Under the pieces are notes generated by a model, which saw only the letters and a program-made list of their open reading frames with translations, was not told the DNA's origin and did no database searches. Below are positions 15,942 to 23,701 of a stretch of DNA of 25,354 nt, in pieces. The position numbers were made by a program, and so were the translations under genes. How positions within the stretch are numbered: the stretch's first letter is position 1; each line of letters opens with the position of its first letter. Source of the stretch: Microscillaceae bacterium (GTDB lineage: Bacteria > Bacteroidota > Bacteroidia > Cytophagales > Microscillaceae); NCBI GenBank assembly GCA_003483885.1, contig DMXI01000564.1, positions 1-25,354 of the forward strand, written 5' to 3'.

Positions 15942-16454
15942 CTAAAAATCATCTTCTCCTCCCAATTCACGAGCATCGTTTTTCACTTTCTCGGCCAGCG
16001 ATTGTTTGTAGTTTTGCAAGTTTTGCTGTACAGTATCGTCAAAAGCACCTACCATTTGAGCCGCTAAAATACCGGCATTTTTGGCGGCATTGAGGGCCAC
16101 GGTGGCCACTGGCACGCCATTGGGCATTTGCAAAATTGAGAGAATTGAGTCCCATCCATCGATAGAGTTCCTGGATTTTACGGGTACACCAATTACGGGT
16201 AAAGTAGTGAGTGAAGCTACCATTCCGGGCAAGTGAGCTGCTCCGCCAGCTCCTGCAATAATGGCTTTTAGACCGCGTTTTTGAGCCGCTTGGGCATAGT
16301 TGACCATTCGCTGAGGAGTACGGTGAGCCGATACAATGGTGATTTCATAAGATACGCCTAGTTCTTTGAGAATATCGGCAGCGTCTTGCATTACGGGCAG
16401 GTCTGACTTACTGCCCATAATGATGCCTACTTGTGGAGTGGTATGGTTGCTCAT
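15942..16454 (-). CDS. purE: N5-carboxyaminoimidazole ribonucleotide mutase
   Basis: Class I PurE, which moves the carboxylate of N5-CAIR to form CAIR in purine synthesis. The 170-aa length fits. Diagnostic blocks are GIIMGSKSDLPVM (9-21), the SAHRTP loop with the catalytic His (about 42-47), IIAGAGGAAHLPGM (about 65-78), GVPVKSRNSIDGWDSILSILQMPNGVPVATVALN and the C-terminal NAAKNAGILAAQM. purK, which usually accompanies purE, is not in the window. The start ATG at 16454 has a -7 box (TATATTTG, 16492-16485) 30 bases upstream. It is on the same strand as the phospho-signalling cluster but separated by 189 bases, and no functional link is apparent. Confidence 0.97.
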   Translation of the reverse strand: MSNHTTPQVGIIMGSKSDLPVMQDAADILKELGVSYEITIVSAHRTPQRMVNYAQAAQKRGLKAIIAGAGGAAHLPGMVASLTTLPVIGVPVKSRNSIDGWDSILSILQMPNGVPVATVALNAAKNAGILAAQMVGAFDDTVQQNLQNYKQSLAEKVKNDARELGGEDDF

Positions 16455-16484
16455 TTTTGTTTAAGTGTAGTTTTAGTTTGGGGG

Positions 16485-16492
16485 CAAATATA
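16485..16492 (-). promoter_or_regulatory. -7 promoter box of purE
   Basis: Minus-strand CTATATTTGCCC contains TATATTTG, a fit to TAnnTTTG, ending 30 bases before the purE ATG. The same 12-base string precedes the 69-aa gene at 17259-17267. No clear -33 element. Confidence 0.5.
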
Positions 16493-16537
16493 GTCGAAAT
16501 ACCGTAATCTTAGGTGGTTGCGGGGGCTTAAGTGAAA

Positions 16538-16583
16538 CGTCACCCAAAACTATCGCCTTTGAGGCAGATTTTATTGGGTGACG
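16538..16583 (-). terminator. two-part hairpin after the 90-aa gene, before purE
   Basis: Outer stem CGTCACCCAA (16538-16547) / TTGGGTGACG (16574-16583) is a perfect 10 bp, with an inner GCCT-TTG-AGGC hairpin (16555-16565). It begins 27 bases after the stop of the 90-aa gene and lies upstream of the purE -7 box. It is therefore more likely the 3' end structure of the small gene's transcript than a purE leader. It lacks a strong T-run, so the terminator call is tentative. Confidence 0.4.
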
Positions 16584-16610
16584 CTCTGTTCAAATGTCAA
16601 TAAAAATGGA

Positions 16611-16883
16611 TTAAAAATCCGACACAGATTCTTTTCTGGCCTTGATCCATTGCAGCCAATACAGATCATTGATGAGGTAGCGTAACTCCAAAATGGTTAA
16701 TTCTAAATGATTCGCAATCTTTTCGGTATTGCCGGGGTTAAGCTTACTACCACCTTCTCGAAAATGCTCTAGTGGTGTGTGAGCCGAGAATGAAAAACGT
16801 TCAAGGCGCGTTCTTAGGTTTTCTTCTAATAAAGCAAGGGAAGGCTTATTTTGGGTAGAAGCCTGCAAATTGATATCTTGCAT
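16611..16883 (-). CDS. hypothetical 90-aa protein
   Basis: I do not recognise this protein. It is 90 aa, soluble, without signal or membrane segment, and looks largely helical: LALLEENLRTRLERF (about 16-30) and NHLELTILELRYLINDLYWLQWIKARK (about 58-84), with two Trp near the end. The middle (PLEHFREGGSKLNPGN) is probably a loop. It starts at ATG 16883, just downstream of a 14-bp palindrome (16896-16909, TTATGT-TT-ACATAA) that could be an operator. A hairpin follows the stop. It is placed in a same-strand line with the 69-aa gene and purE but separated from both by over 130 bases. Confidence 0.55.
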   Translation of the reverse strand: MQDINLQASTQNKPSLALLEENLRTRLERFSFSAHTPLEHFREGGSKLNPGNTEKIANHLELTILELRYLINDLYWLQWIKARKESVSDF

Positions 16884-16895
16884 CTTGTAAATAAT

Positions 16896-16909
16896 TTATG
16901 TTTACATAA
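16896..16909. promoter_or_regulatory. 14-bp palindrome upstream of the 90-aa gene
   Basis: TTATGT-TT-ACATAA, a perfect 6-bp inverted repeat 12 bases before the ATG at 16883. It has the size of a small operator half-site pair but could be chance in AT-rich DNA. Confidence 0.25.
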
Positions 16910-17016
16910 GCCCTTGAGGTGCGACGCCAATCAACAACCTCTTGGGCTATCTTTTCACTTAAAAAGACATGTAAATATAATAAAATAAATTGTTTATTTG
17001 AGGTATAAACGATAAA

Positions 17017-17226
17017 TCATTTTTTGTTTTCATAGATGTACTGAATCTCAAACTCTCCATATTCATCCATAATTCGCATCATTCGTTTTTGAGATACTTT
17101 ACTCCTACCTGTGGTATAATCGTGCTTGGCATCCCTTAACTTTTGTTTTTGTTCAGTTGTAAGTTGAGGATAAGTATTCTCTAAAAACCACTCAAAGGCT
17201 TGTTCTATGGTTTGGAATTGGGGCAT
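17017..17226 (-). CDS. hypothetical 69-aa protein
   Basis: Unrecognised small protein of 69 aa, rich in charged residues and Gln. It begins with a helical-looking segment (TIEQAFEWFLENTYPQLT). The stretch EQKQKLRDAKHDYTTGRSKVSQKRMMRIMDEYG (about 25-57) has the helix / loop / Ser-x-x-x-basic helix look of a helix-turn-helix. That would fit a DNA- or RNA-binding role, but it is only a resemblance. The ATG at 17226 has a -7 box at 17259-17266, which supports a real gene. It is followed by 133 bases containing an imperfect hairpin before the 90-aa gene. Confidence 0.5.
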   Translation of the reverse strand: MPQFQTIEQAFEWFLENTYPQLTTEQKQKLRDAKHDYTTGRSKVSQKRMMRIMDEYGEFEIQYIYENKK

Positions 17227-17258
17227 ATTCTTGAGGTTTGTTTAGTGATTTGGGAGGG

Positions 17259-17266
17259 CAAATATA
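17259..17266 (-). promoter_or_regulatory. -7 promoter box of the 69-aa gene
   Basis: Minus-strand TATATTTG followed by GCCCTCCC, 32 bases before the ATG at 17226. A TTTG lies 16 bases upstream (17286-17283), rather short for the usual 19-21-base spacer. The string CTATATTTGCCC is shared with the purE promoter. Confidence 0.45.
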
Positions 17267-17406
17267 GCTAATTTTGGGTTTGCAAAGCCACTACAAACTT
17301 TACCCTTGTGGGGCAATTGTTGGCGATGTCGTTGCCCTTAAACACCGCCAATGGGGAAAGAGACTTAACTCAATTTATAAAACTTAAGTAATTAGTGGAT
17401 AAAATT

Positions 17407-17443
17407 GCTACATTTTAAGTAGCTTTGCTACAAATAATGTAGC
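17407..17443 (+). promoter_or_regulatory. twin-palindrome operator before the HxlR gene
   Basis: Two 17-base imperfectly identical palindromes, GCTACATTTTAAGTAGC (17407-17423) and GCTACAAATAATGTAGC (17427-17443), start exactly 20 bases apart. Both are GCTAC-N7-GTAGC. The 3-base gap falls inside TAGCTTTG (17420-17427), a -7 box match. The HxlR ATG is 12 bases downstream. Dimeric HxlR regulators bind such repeats, so this is probably the autoregulatory operator. Confidence 0.7.
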
Positions 17444-17454
17444 ATCTAATTCTC

Positions 17455-17787
17455 ATGAAACAACCTATTCCAGGAAAACCGGTTCGGGGTTCACAAACCG
17501 GACAACCCATCATGGCGCTGTTTGATCTTTTAGGTCGTAATTGGGCAATGGGTATTATTTGGCATTTAGATAAAGGTGCCAGTACATTTAGACAAATACA
17601 GGAATACTGTGAAAACATATCTCCTACTACTCTCAATAAACGCCTTAAAGAGCTCAATAACGCTTTTTTGATTGAACGAACTATGGAGGGTTATGCACTG
17701 ACTTCACAAGGGAAAGAGTTGTTCGCTTTGCTTGAACCGCTTGGTTTATGGGCTAAAGATTGGGCAAAAAACTATTCAGAAAAATAA
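17455..17787 (+). CDS. HxlR-family winged-helix transcriptional regulator
   Basis: A 110-aa member of the HxlR (DUF24) family of dimeric winged-helix regulators, many of which sense electrophiles, oxidants or other small stress molecules. Family blocks are PIMALFDLLGRNWAMGIIWHLDKGASTFRQIQ (about 18-49, recognition of 'gGKW...IL..L..G..RF.eL'), ISPTTLNKRLKELNNAFLIERT (about 55-76, the HTH and start of the wing) and the C-terminal YALTSQGKELFALLEPLGLWAKDW (about 81-104). The N-terminal Cys used by some redox-sensing relatives is absent; the only Cys lies in QEYCENIS (about residue 53). It overlaps a twin-palindrome operator just upstream and is 15 bases from the DinB-family gene, so the pair is probably an autoregulated operon. 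Confidence 0.92.
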   Translation: MKQPIPGKPVRGSQTGQPIMALFDLLGRNWAMGIIWHLDKGASTFRQIQEYCENISPTTLNKRLKELNNAFLIERTMEGYALTSQGKELFALLEPLGLWAKDWAKNYSEK

Positions 17788-17802
17788 AAACATATTCATC
17801 CT

Positions 17803-18330
17803 ATGAGATATATACAAAAACCTACTCCTGCTGAATACCCAGCTTATTCTCATATCTATATGGATTTGATGGAGGATAACGGTCAAGTACTTGACTATTT
17901 ACAAAACAGTGTTAGCGAAATTAAACAATTGGTATATAGTTTACCTGAAGAGAAACTCTATCATCGCTATGCAGCAGGTAAATGGACAATCAAAGAGATA
18001 TTGCTTCACATCATTGATGACGAGCGTATTTTTGCTTATCGTGCATTACGGTATGCTCGTCAGGATAAAACGCTGCTTCCTGGATTTGAACAAGAAGATT
18101 ATACTATAGCCTCCAAAGCTAATGAACGCAGTTTGGAAAGTATTTTTGAAGAATATGAAGCGGTGCGTAGTGCTACTATTACCTTATTTAAATATTTACC
18201 AGAAGAGGCTTTTCTTTATACCGGATCGGCAGTAGGCAATGTTAACCGCAGAACTGTTCGAGCCTTGGCTTATCACATAGCAGGTCACGAGCGCAGGCAT
18301 ATCAATATTATGAAGGAAAAGTATTTATAA
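17803..18330 (+). CDS. DinB-family four-helix protein (DinB_2)
   Basis: A 175-aa protein of the DinB/YfiT superfamily, metal-binding four-helix bundles. Most are thiol-dependent transferases or of unknown function. The three-His metal site is visible: H in LLHIIDDE (about 70), and the pair in YHIAGHERRHINIM near the C-terminus (about 158-167). Other family features are GKWTIKEILLHI (about 60-71) and the charged helix RIFAYRALRYAR (about 77-88). It is 15 bases after the HxlR gene and should be co-transcribed with and controlled by it. This suggests a role in detoxifying or repairing damage caused by the molecule HxlR senses (inferred). This is not DinB DNA polymerase IV. Confidence 0.88.
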   Translation: MRYIQKPTPAEYPAYSHIYMDLMEDNGQVLDYLQNSVSEIKQLVYSLPEEKLYHRYAAGKWTIKEILLHIIDDERIFAYRALRYARQDKTLLPGFEQEDYTIASKANERSLESIFEEYEAVRSATITLFKYLPEEAFLYTGSAVGNVNRRTVRALAYHIAGHERRHINIMKEKYL

Positions 18331-18406
18331 GTGACATTTAGTAAGATCATTCAACATCATTAAGCATTCATTCCATAACTAAAGGACACTTTTACTTAAA
18401 ACCGTA

Positions 18407-18871
18407 CTAATATAATCCTTCGGCCAAATTCAAGTATTTATCTTCTAGGGCCTCTTGAGTGGCAGGCCGCATTTGGCCTATTATTTCGAGTGCTTCTGCC
18501 TGATCCAGGTTGGCGTGGCGGAGTAGGGCATAGGCAAACATGCCAGTGCGGTGCAATCCAGCGGAGCAATGGACCAAAACCGATTTGTTGTCTAGAATCG
18601 CCGCATAAACGGTATGTACCAGGCTTTTAAACAGCAAACGCTCTTGATCAGAAATTTTATTGGCGTTGGCTACTTTTAGCCAATGCCATTGCAAACCACA
18701 GGCTTCTACCTCGGCACCAATATTTTGGGGGCGATCTTTTACCGATAATATGGTTACGAGCTGATCACAGCCTACATTTGTTAAGTCCTTGATTTCCTTA
18801 ACTTTAGGTCGCTGCGAAAGTGCAAGCCTTCCAGCGCCTAATATTTGAACAAAATTATAATTTAATGCCAT
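18407..18871 (-). CDS. protein-tyrosine/dual-specificity phosphatase-like protein
   Basis: A 154-aa cysteine phosphatase with the P-loop VHCSAGLHRTG (HCx5R signature: Cys102, Arg108 in this numbering). It also has an N-terminal DUSP-like segment (LALSQRPK.....LTNVGCDQLVTILSV) and a C-terminal helix pair (PATQEALEDKYLNLAEGLY). Its compact length fits small bacterial DUSP/PTP-like enzymes that dephosphorylate tyrosine or other phosphates. The frame is open further up to 18934, but ATG 18871 gives the natural N-terminus (MALNYNFVQIL) and avoids overlap with the divergent promoter of the histidine kinase. It converges with the DinB gene and diverges from the TPR histidine kinase, 78 bases away. 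The substrate is unknown; it is not clearly part of the kinase cluster. Confidence 0.82.
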   Translation of the reverse strand: MALNYNFVQILGAGRLALSQRPKVKEIKDLTNVGCDQLVTILSVKDRPQNIGAEVEACGLQWHWLKVANANKISDQERLLFKSLVHTVYAAILDNKSVLVHCSAGLHRTGMFAYALLRHANLDQAEALEIIGQMRPATQEALEDKYLNLAEGLY

Positions 18872-18908
18872 TACTATTTTTTTACTCGCTAACACAACTA
18901 TTTGAGCA

Positions 18909-18916
18909 TATTTTTG
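18909..18916 (+). promoter_or_regulatory. -7 promoter box of the TPR-histidine kinase operon
   Basis: TATTTTTG, followed 33 bases later by the ATG at 18950. No clear TTTG is found at the -33 position. It lies in the 78-base divergent region shared with the phosphatase gene. Confidence 0.5.
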
Positions 18917-18949
18917 TATATACCCATACCACAATACTAACCTACGACA

Positions 18950-21154
18950 ATGTTAAATATCTTACCCTACAAAAAAGCTCTATGGTTTGCCTTGGCTTTT
19001 TGCCTTTTTTCTATGAGTTTACGAGCACAAAATGAGGCTACTACCCGACAAGTGCCCCCTTCTATTTTAAAAGCCAACAAGATTGCCAGAAAGTATTACC
19101 GCCAACGCAAGATTGACTCTTTCTTTTATTGGGCCAATCAAATGTTAATATTGGCTAAGAGACATCATACCCCTGACTACGAAGCAGAAGCTACTAAGTT
19201 TATCGGAGTTGCTCATTTACACAGAAGTCAAAACTCTAAAGCCTTGCAAGCCTTTGAAAAAAACATTCCTTACTATTACAAGGTACAGGATCATAAAGGA
19301 TTGGCAATGATGTTTAACAACATAGGACTCATCTATCAAAATACCGGTCGCTATGTCAGGTCTATTCAGGCATACAAAAAAGCCCTGGTGTTTAACAAAA
19401 AGATTAAACGCATTTATGGTGTGGCAAATATCCAGAGCAACTTAGGGAGTTTGTATGAAGCCATAGGCCAATACAAAGTAGGTTTGGAGTATCATTTGCA
19501 AGCATTGCGCACTCGCCAAAAACTAGGGGATCGTTGGGGGATAGGTACTAGCTACAACAACTTAGGGGCGCTAGAGCAACAAATGAAGAATTATGAGCAG
19601 GCGCTACAATATTTCCAAAAAGCAATTGCAATAGCCAAAGAAGTGCAAAACCCGATAGGACAGGTAATAGCTCTTGGTAATGTAGGTACGGTAAATTCGG
19701 CACTTGAAAGGTACGATGCCGCTGAAAACTATTATAAACAGGCTTTGGAGATGAGTCGGCAACGAAAAATGCACAGCAGCTGGGCTGGTAACTTAACCAA
19801 CCTGGGGGAGGTAGCCTTCCGACGCAAACAATACCCCGAAGCTTTGGAGTATTATGAACAGGCGTTGGCCAAACGTCGGGAGATTCAAGATCAAAAAGGG
19901 ATCTCCTTGGTGTTGCTTAACATGGCAGATGTGTATTGGCATACCCAACACATTGAAAAAGCGTACAACTATGCTCATCGAAGCTATGAATTGGCCCGTA
20001 AGCTCAAACTCAGAAAACAAGCCTTGGGAGCATTAGAGACTTTGACTAGGGTACATTATCAACGAGAAAATTACAAAAAAGCTTTTGATACCCAAAAAGA
20101 ATATATTTTGTATAAAGACTCGCTGTTGAACAGTACGAAGGTGAAAGAAATAGAGACCCTGAAGACGATCTACGAAACCGAACGGAAGCAAGATAGTATT
20201 GCCTTTCTCACGCTTAATCTTGCGAAACAAAAGGATTCTATTCGCCTCAAGCAAACTACACTAGAGTTGCTGCAAAAGGATAAAGATTTGCAAGCGGTAT
20301 TTTTTGAACAAGAGCAACAAAAAAAGGAGGTACGCCTACAAAAAATCGCTTTTGAAAAGGCGCAACAAGCCAAAAGTTTTGAGACCCAGGAAAAAAGCCG
20401 TCAGCAGGAGATTAAGTTCCTGGCCAAAAAGGATGAACTCAATACCAGTTTATTGCAAAACGCGGCATTGCAAAAACGGAATTTATTAATCTCTGGGGGA
20501 GTTGTCATTTTACTGTTATTAGTGGCTGCTGGGTGGTTGTTTATTACCCAGCGACAGCGTACCCGTCTGGCCAAAGAAAAGCTCAAAAGACAAAATGTGA
20601 TATCACAATTTGAATACCTCAAGCATCAGGTAAATCCGCATTTTTTGCTCAATAGCCTCAATGCTTTGGCTAGCCTGATCCAACAAGACAGCAAAAAGGC
20701 GCACACATTTGCCCTTAAGTTTTCTCAACTGTATTTGTTTGTGCTGGAGCTCAAAGACAACTTAATGGTAAGTCTGGAAGAAGAACTTAAGTTTTGTGAA
20801 GCTTATTTGGCGCTACAGCAAATCCGTTTTGGGGATAGCCTCAAAATAGATTACGAGATCAATACCGATAAGTCGCAGGTGTCGTTGCCTCCTTTGGCGC
20901 TACAAATTGCTTTGGAAAATGCCGTGAAACACAACCAAATGTCAGAACAAGCTCCGTTGCATATTCGAATTTTTTCGGAAGCTAAAAAACTAGTAGTACA
21001 GAACAACCTGCAAAAAAAAGCGGCAAATATCGTAAGCTCTACCCACATTGGTGTACAAAATATCAAGGAGCGCTATAAGCTCATCGGCAAAGAACAACCT
21101 GAATTTATAGAAAGTACCACTGATTTTACTGTTAAATTACCCTTAAGTGTATGA
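18950..21154 (+). CDS. TPR-containing LytS-family sensor histidine kinase
   Basis: A 734-aa membrane sensor. A signal peptide or signal anchor (about 1-26, ...SLRAQ) is followed by a periplasmic array of TPR repeats (about 55-380). Repeated signatures include NNIGLIYQNTGRY, SNLGSLYEAIGQY, YNNLGALEQQMKNY, GNVGTVNSALERY and TNLGEVAFRRKQY, roughly six to eight units. A long coiled coil (about 400-505) and one membrane helix (about 512-532, VVILLLLVAAGWLFI) follow. The cytoplasmic part is a His_kinase (PF06580) domain with HQVNPHFLLNSLNAL (His564 in NPHF), and an ATPase domain with LENAVKHNQ as N-box and IGVQNIKERYKLIG near the end. It overlaps the LytTR regulator by ATGA, so the two form a two-component pair. 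The sensed protein or stress is unknown. Confidence 0.93.
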   Translation: MLNILPYKKALWFALAFCLFSMSLRAQNEATTRQVPPSILKANKIARKYYRQRKIDSFFYWANQMLILAKRHHTPDYEAEATKFIGVAHLHRSQNSKALQAFEKNIPYYYKVQDHKGLAMMFNNIGLIYQNTGRYVRSIQAYKKALVFNKKIKRIYGVANIQSNLGSLYEAIGQYKVGLEYHLQALRTRQKLGDRWGIGTSYNNLGALEQQMKNYEQALQYFQKAIAIAKEVQNPIGQVIALGNVGTVNSALERYDAAENYYKQALEMSRQRKMHSSWAGNLTNLGEVAFRRKQYPEALEYYEQALAKRREIQDQKGISLVLLNMADVYWHTQHIEKAYNYAHRSYELARKLKLRKQALGALETLTRVHYQRENYKKAFDTQKEYILYKDSLLNSTKVKEIETLKTIYETERKQDSIAFLTLNLAKQKDSIRLKQTTLELLQKDKDLQAVFFEQEQQKKEVRLQKIAFEKAQQAKSFETQEKSRQQEIKFLAKKDELNTSLLQNAALQKRNLLISGGVVILLLLVAAGWLFITQRQRTRLAKEKLKRQNVISQFEYLKHQVNPHFLLNSLNALASLIQQDSKKAHTFALKFSQLYLFVLELKDNLMVSLEEELKFCEAYLALQQIRFGDSLKIDYEINTDKSQVSLPPLALQIALENAVKHNQMSEQAPLHIRIFSEAKKLVVQNNLQKKAANIVSSTHIGVQNIKERYKLIGKEQPEFIESTTDFTVKLPLSV

Positions 21155-21912
21155 ATGTCATTGTAATAGAAGACGAACCCCTGGCTGCCCAGAGCTTATG
21201 CAAATTACTGAATGAAATTAATCCTCAAATTCAGGTACAAGCCATTTTACCCACAGTGGCCAAAGCAGTAGATTGGCTACGAAACCATACGCCTCAACTC
21301 ATTTTTATGGATATTAACCTGGGAGATCAGGTTGCGTTTGAGATATTTGAACAAATAAAGCTACAAGTGCCTATCATTTTTACTACCGCCTTTGACCGAT
21401 ACGCGGTACAGGCGTTTAAGGTAAATAGTGTGGATTACTTGATCAAACCGATTCAAAAGGAAGAGCTAAGGCAAAGCCTTGATAAATATACTAAGCTTCA
21501 CGCCCAGAGTTCGGCTATATCGTATACACAGTTGCTACAGAGTTTACAAAATCCACCCTCTACTCAAGCCAATTATCAACAGCGTTTTATGGTAAGTATT
21601 GGAGATCGTATTAAGTCGGTGACAACTGATAACATAGCTTATTTTCAGGCTGATCAACGGTATGTAGTGTTGGTTTCGCAGCAGAAGGAGCAATTTATTG
21701 TAGACTATACCATGGATACCCTGGAAGGTTTGCTAGACCCACAAGATTTCTTTCGGATCAATCGTCAATTTATTGTACATTTTAAGGCCATTCAACAAAT
21801 GCAAAAACATACCCGAGGGCGGGTGAAGTTAGGGCTTTTACCAGCTCCTAAGAAGGCTCCCATTGTAAGTATAGAGCGGGCGCAGACTTTTAAAGATTGG
21901 CTTAATCGTTAA
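21151..21912 (+). CDS. LytTR-family response regulator
   Basis: A 253-aa response regulator: an N-terminal receiver domain (about 1-120) and a C-terminal LytTR DNA-binding domain (about 140-250). Acidic pocket E7/D8, phospho-acceptor D54 in LIFMDINLG and the K in SVDYLIKPIQ are all present. LytTR features are RFMVSIGDRIKSVTTDNIAYFQADQRYVVL, then the RVKLGLLP...IVSIERAQTFKDW end. The four-base ATGA overlap with the histidine kinase makes it the cognate partner. LytTR regulators bind direct repeats upstream of target genes; I could not identify such a site with confidence in the window. A lipoprotein hydrolase gene follows after 144 bases and could be a target. Confidence 0.95.
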   Translation: MNVIVIEDEPLAAQSLCKLLNEINPQIQVQAILPTVAKAVDWLRNHTPQLIFMDINLGDQVAFEIFEQIKLQVPIIFTTAFDRYAVQAFKVNSVDYLIKPIQKEELRQSLDKYTKLHAQSSAISYTQLLQSLQNPPSTQANYQQRFMVSIGDRIKSVTTDNIAYFQADQRYVVLVSQQKEQFIVDYTMDTLEGLLDPQDFFRINRQFIVHFKAIQQMQKHTRGRVKLGLLPAPKKAPIVSIERAQTFKDWLNR

Positions 21913-22056
21913 AGCGTTCAAAGTGCAGGTTCGTACTATTTTTTATCAGGTTGGCACGCTCAAATGGTCCCTTCTGTGAGACCTATTGGTGGTGAGGCGT
22001 ATACATAATCAAATTAATTTAAAGCTTAATTTATTATTGCTTAACTACCAATCAAA

Positions 22057-23574
22057 ATGAAACAAAACCTCTTGATTATTGCCCTATTGGGTATCTTATT
22101 TACTTCCTGCAAAAATTCGGTATTAGATGAACTAGAACAGCAGCAACAACTCAATCAAAAACAAGCTAACATTCAAAACATTGGTCTCAATCAGTTGATC
22201 AAGACCGATAAAGTATTTTATGCTAATTGGAACGGAGCCAATACGCCTTTTTATAGCCGCCATTATTACCCTACCAACACGCTCAATTTGCCCGTAGTGG
22301 TTATTTCACACGCTGACGGAACAGACCAGGATTATAAAGACTATGATGCATTGGGATTTGCCCTGGCCGCTCAAAATATGTATGTGATCAGCATCAATCG
22401 AGGGTTTACCAATGACATGAACGAATATGATGACTTTGATGAACTATTAACCACTCATTTAAAGAAATTATACCTCGACAAGAATGGGCAAACATTGCCC
22501 GTGGTTCAAGGCGGAGGTTTTCAAATTATTAAACCTTTGTCAACCAATGTGATGTTGTTTGGGCATAGTGCAGGAGGAAGAGCCACTATGTACAAGGGCA
22601 AATCGGTGATAGAAAGCCTCAACCTTAACCTGAAAGCCATTGTGGGATTGGCCCCTACAATGAATGGGCAGGCACCTTTGCTTTCAAATACCCCATTTTT
22701 TATTATTCAGGGTAATAGCGACCGGGACGGTGGTTATTGCAATCATTACGAAAAAGCAGTCAATATATTCAATGCAAGACCTAAAGTACCCCTTTTTGAA
22801 GGATATGCAGGTAATGGAGAACGGGCTTATGTTATGGTAAGTGGGGGACATTACATAGAAGGAGATAGTCGGGTAGTAAACCTCACCAAAGCGATTGCCC
22901 TGGCTTATTTAAAAAACAATAAAACGTTGTTCAACGAGCATATTCGTCTCCAAACCAATAAGTTGAATAATACCTGGGTACAATACTGGGATAATGGCAA
23001 TCAGGAAACAGTGTATACTGCACTACCCTTTGGGCAAACATCTACGCTGACGCCTAATGGGGTCAATTTATCGCAAAATATGGCATATCGTCATTTGGGT
23101 AACGATGCTGAACGCACCAGTACTTTGCATCATTCTTATACCTTGAAGGTGACCAAAAATCTTTTTCAACTAGGTACCCAAACAGCGAGCTTTAAGCTTG
23201 TTTTTCCTGGGACAGTTCAGTATAAACAACACCTTAGATTTAGAGCTGGACAACTATTTGACTTTACGCAAGGAGAAACATATAGTGCAGCAGGGATTGA
23301 CATTCGGATAAGATTGATTTATAAAGGTTTTGGTAGAAATAGATTTAGTAGCTGGGCTTACATGAGCGATGTTTGTGGCAAAGTAAGCAACCCTTACACG
23401 TCGCTTTGTCCTCGAAATATCATGACGAGTTATGTAATGCCTCTCTCTGCCTTTGACTACAACGGGCAACAAATCTCTGGAGTAGAGTTTGACCTGGGAG
23501 GAGACTTTAATAAAACCCTCATGATAGACGACATTGCCTTTACCAATCCAGTATTTAATGCGGAGACGCTATAA
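22057..23574 (+). CDS. lipoprotein alpha/beta-hydrolase with C-terminal beta domain
   Basis: A 505-aa lipoprotein. The lipobox LFTSC puts the acylated Cys at 18. The N-terminal part (about 60-300) is an alpha/beta-hydrolase: VVISHADGTDQDY (oxyanion area), nucleophile elbow GHSAGG with Ser171, acid candidate D222 or D224 in QGNSDRDGG and His265 in SGGHYIEGD. This recalls PAF-acetylhydrolase, chlorophyllase or feruloyl/acetyl esterase-like enzymes, but the substrate cannot be named. The C-terminal region (about 310-505) is beta-rich with FDLGGDFNKTLMIDD near the end, like a carbohydrate-binding or jelly-roll domain. An envelope-anchored esterase acting on lipids or polysaccharide esters is likely. 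It is followed by a terminator at 23611-23636. Confidence 0.82.
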   Translation: MKQNLLIIALLGILFTSCKNSVLDELEQQQQLNQKQANIQNIGLNQLIKTDKVFYANWNGANTPFYSRHYYPTNTLNLPVVVISHADGTDQDYKDYDALGFALAAQNMYVISINRGFTNDMNEYDDFDELLTTHLKKLYLDKNGQTLPVVQGGGFQIIKPLSTNVMLFGHSAGGRATMYKGKSVIESLNLNLKAIVGLAPTMNGQAPLLSNTPFFIIQGNSDRDGGYCNHYEKAVNIFNARPKVPLFEGYAGNGERAYVMVSGGHYIEGDSRVVNLTKAIALAYLKNNKTLFNEHIRLQTNKLNNTWVQYWDNGNQETVYTALPFGQTSTLTPNGVNLSQNMAYRHLGNDAERTSTLHHSYTLKVTKNLFQLGTQTASFKLVFPGTVQYKQHLRFRAGQLFDFTQGETYSAAGIDIRIRLIYKGFGRNRFSSWAYMSDVCGKVSNPYTSLCPRNIMTSYVMPLSAFDYNGQQISGVEFDLGGDFNKTLMIDDIAFTNPVFNAETL

Positions 23575-23610
23575 AGTATGAAGTTTAGTAGTACCTTGTA
23601 CGTAGAAAAG

Positions 23611-23636
23611 AGCGCTGGTTTTTCAGCGCTTTTTTT
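23611..23636 (+). terminator. intrinsic terminator after the lipoprotein hydrolase gene
   Basis: A 7-bp stem AGCGCTG (23611-23617) / CAGCGCT (23624-23630) with a 6-base loop GTTTTT is followed directly by six T. The AAAAG on the left extends pairing with the T-run. It lies 36 bases after the TAA. Confidence 0.85.
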
Positions 23637-23701
23637 GTTGAAAAACTTCAATGATTTGGGGGCTTAGCGAACTATTCGACCTACGCATGTTTTTCTAATA
23701 T

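Noticed and set aside
17803..18330. DNA polymerase IV (dinB)
   Set aside because: The sequence is a short DinB/YfiT four-helix protein, unrelated to the polymerase.
18872..18934. N-terminal extension of the tyrosine-phosphatase-like gene
   Set aside because: The extra 21 residues run through the promoter of the divergent kinase gene and do not resemble the family start.
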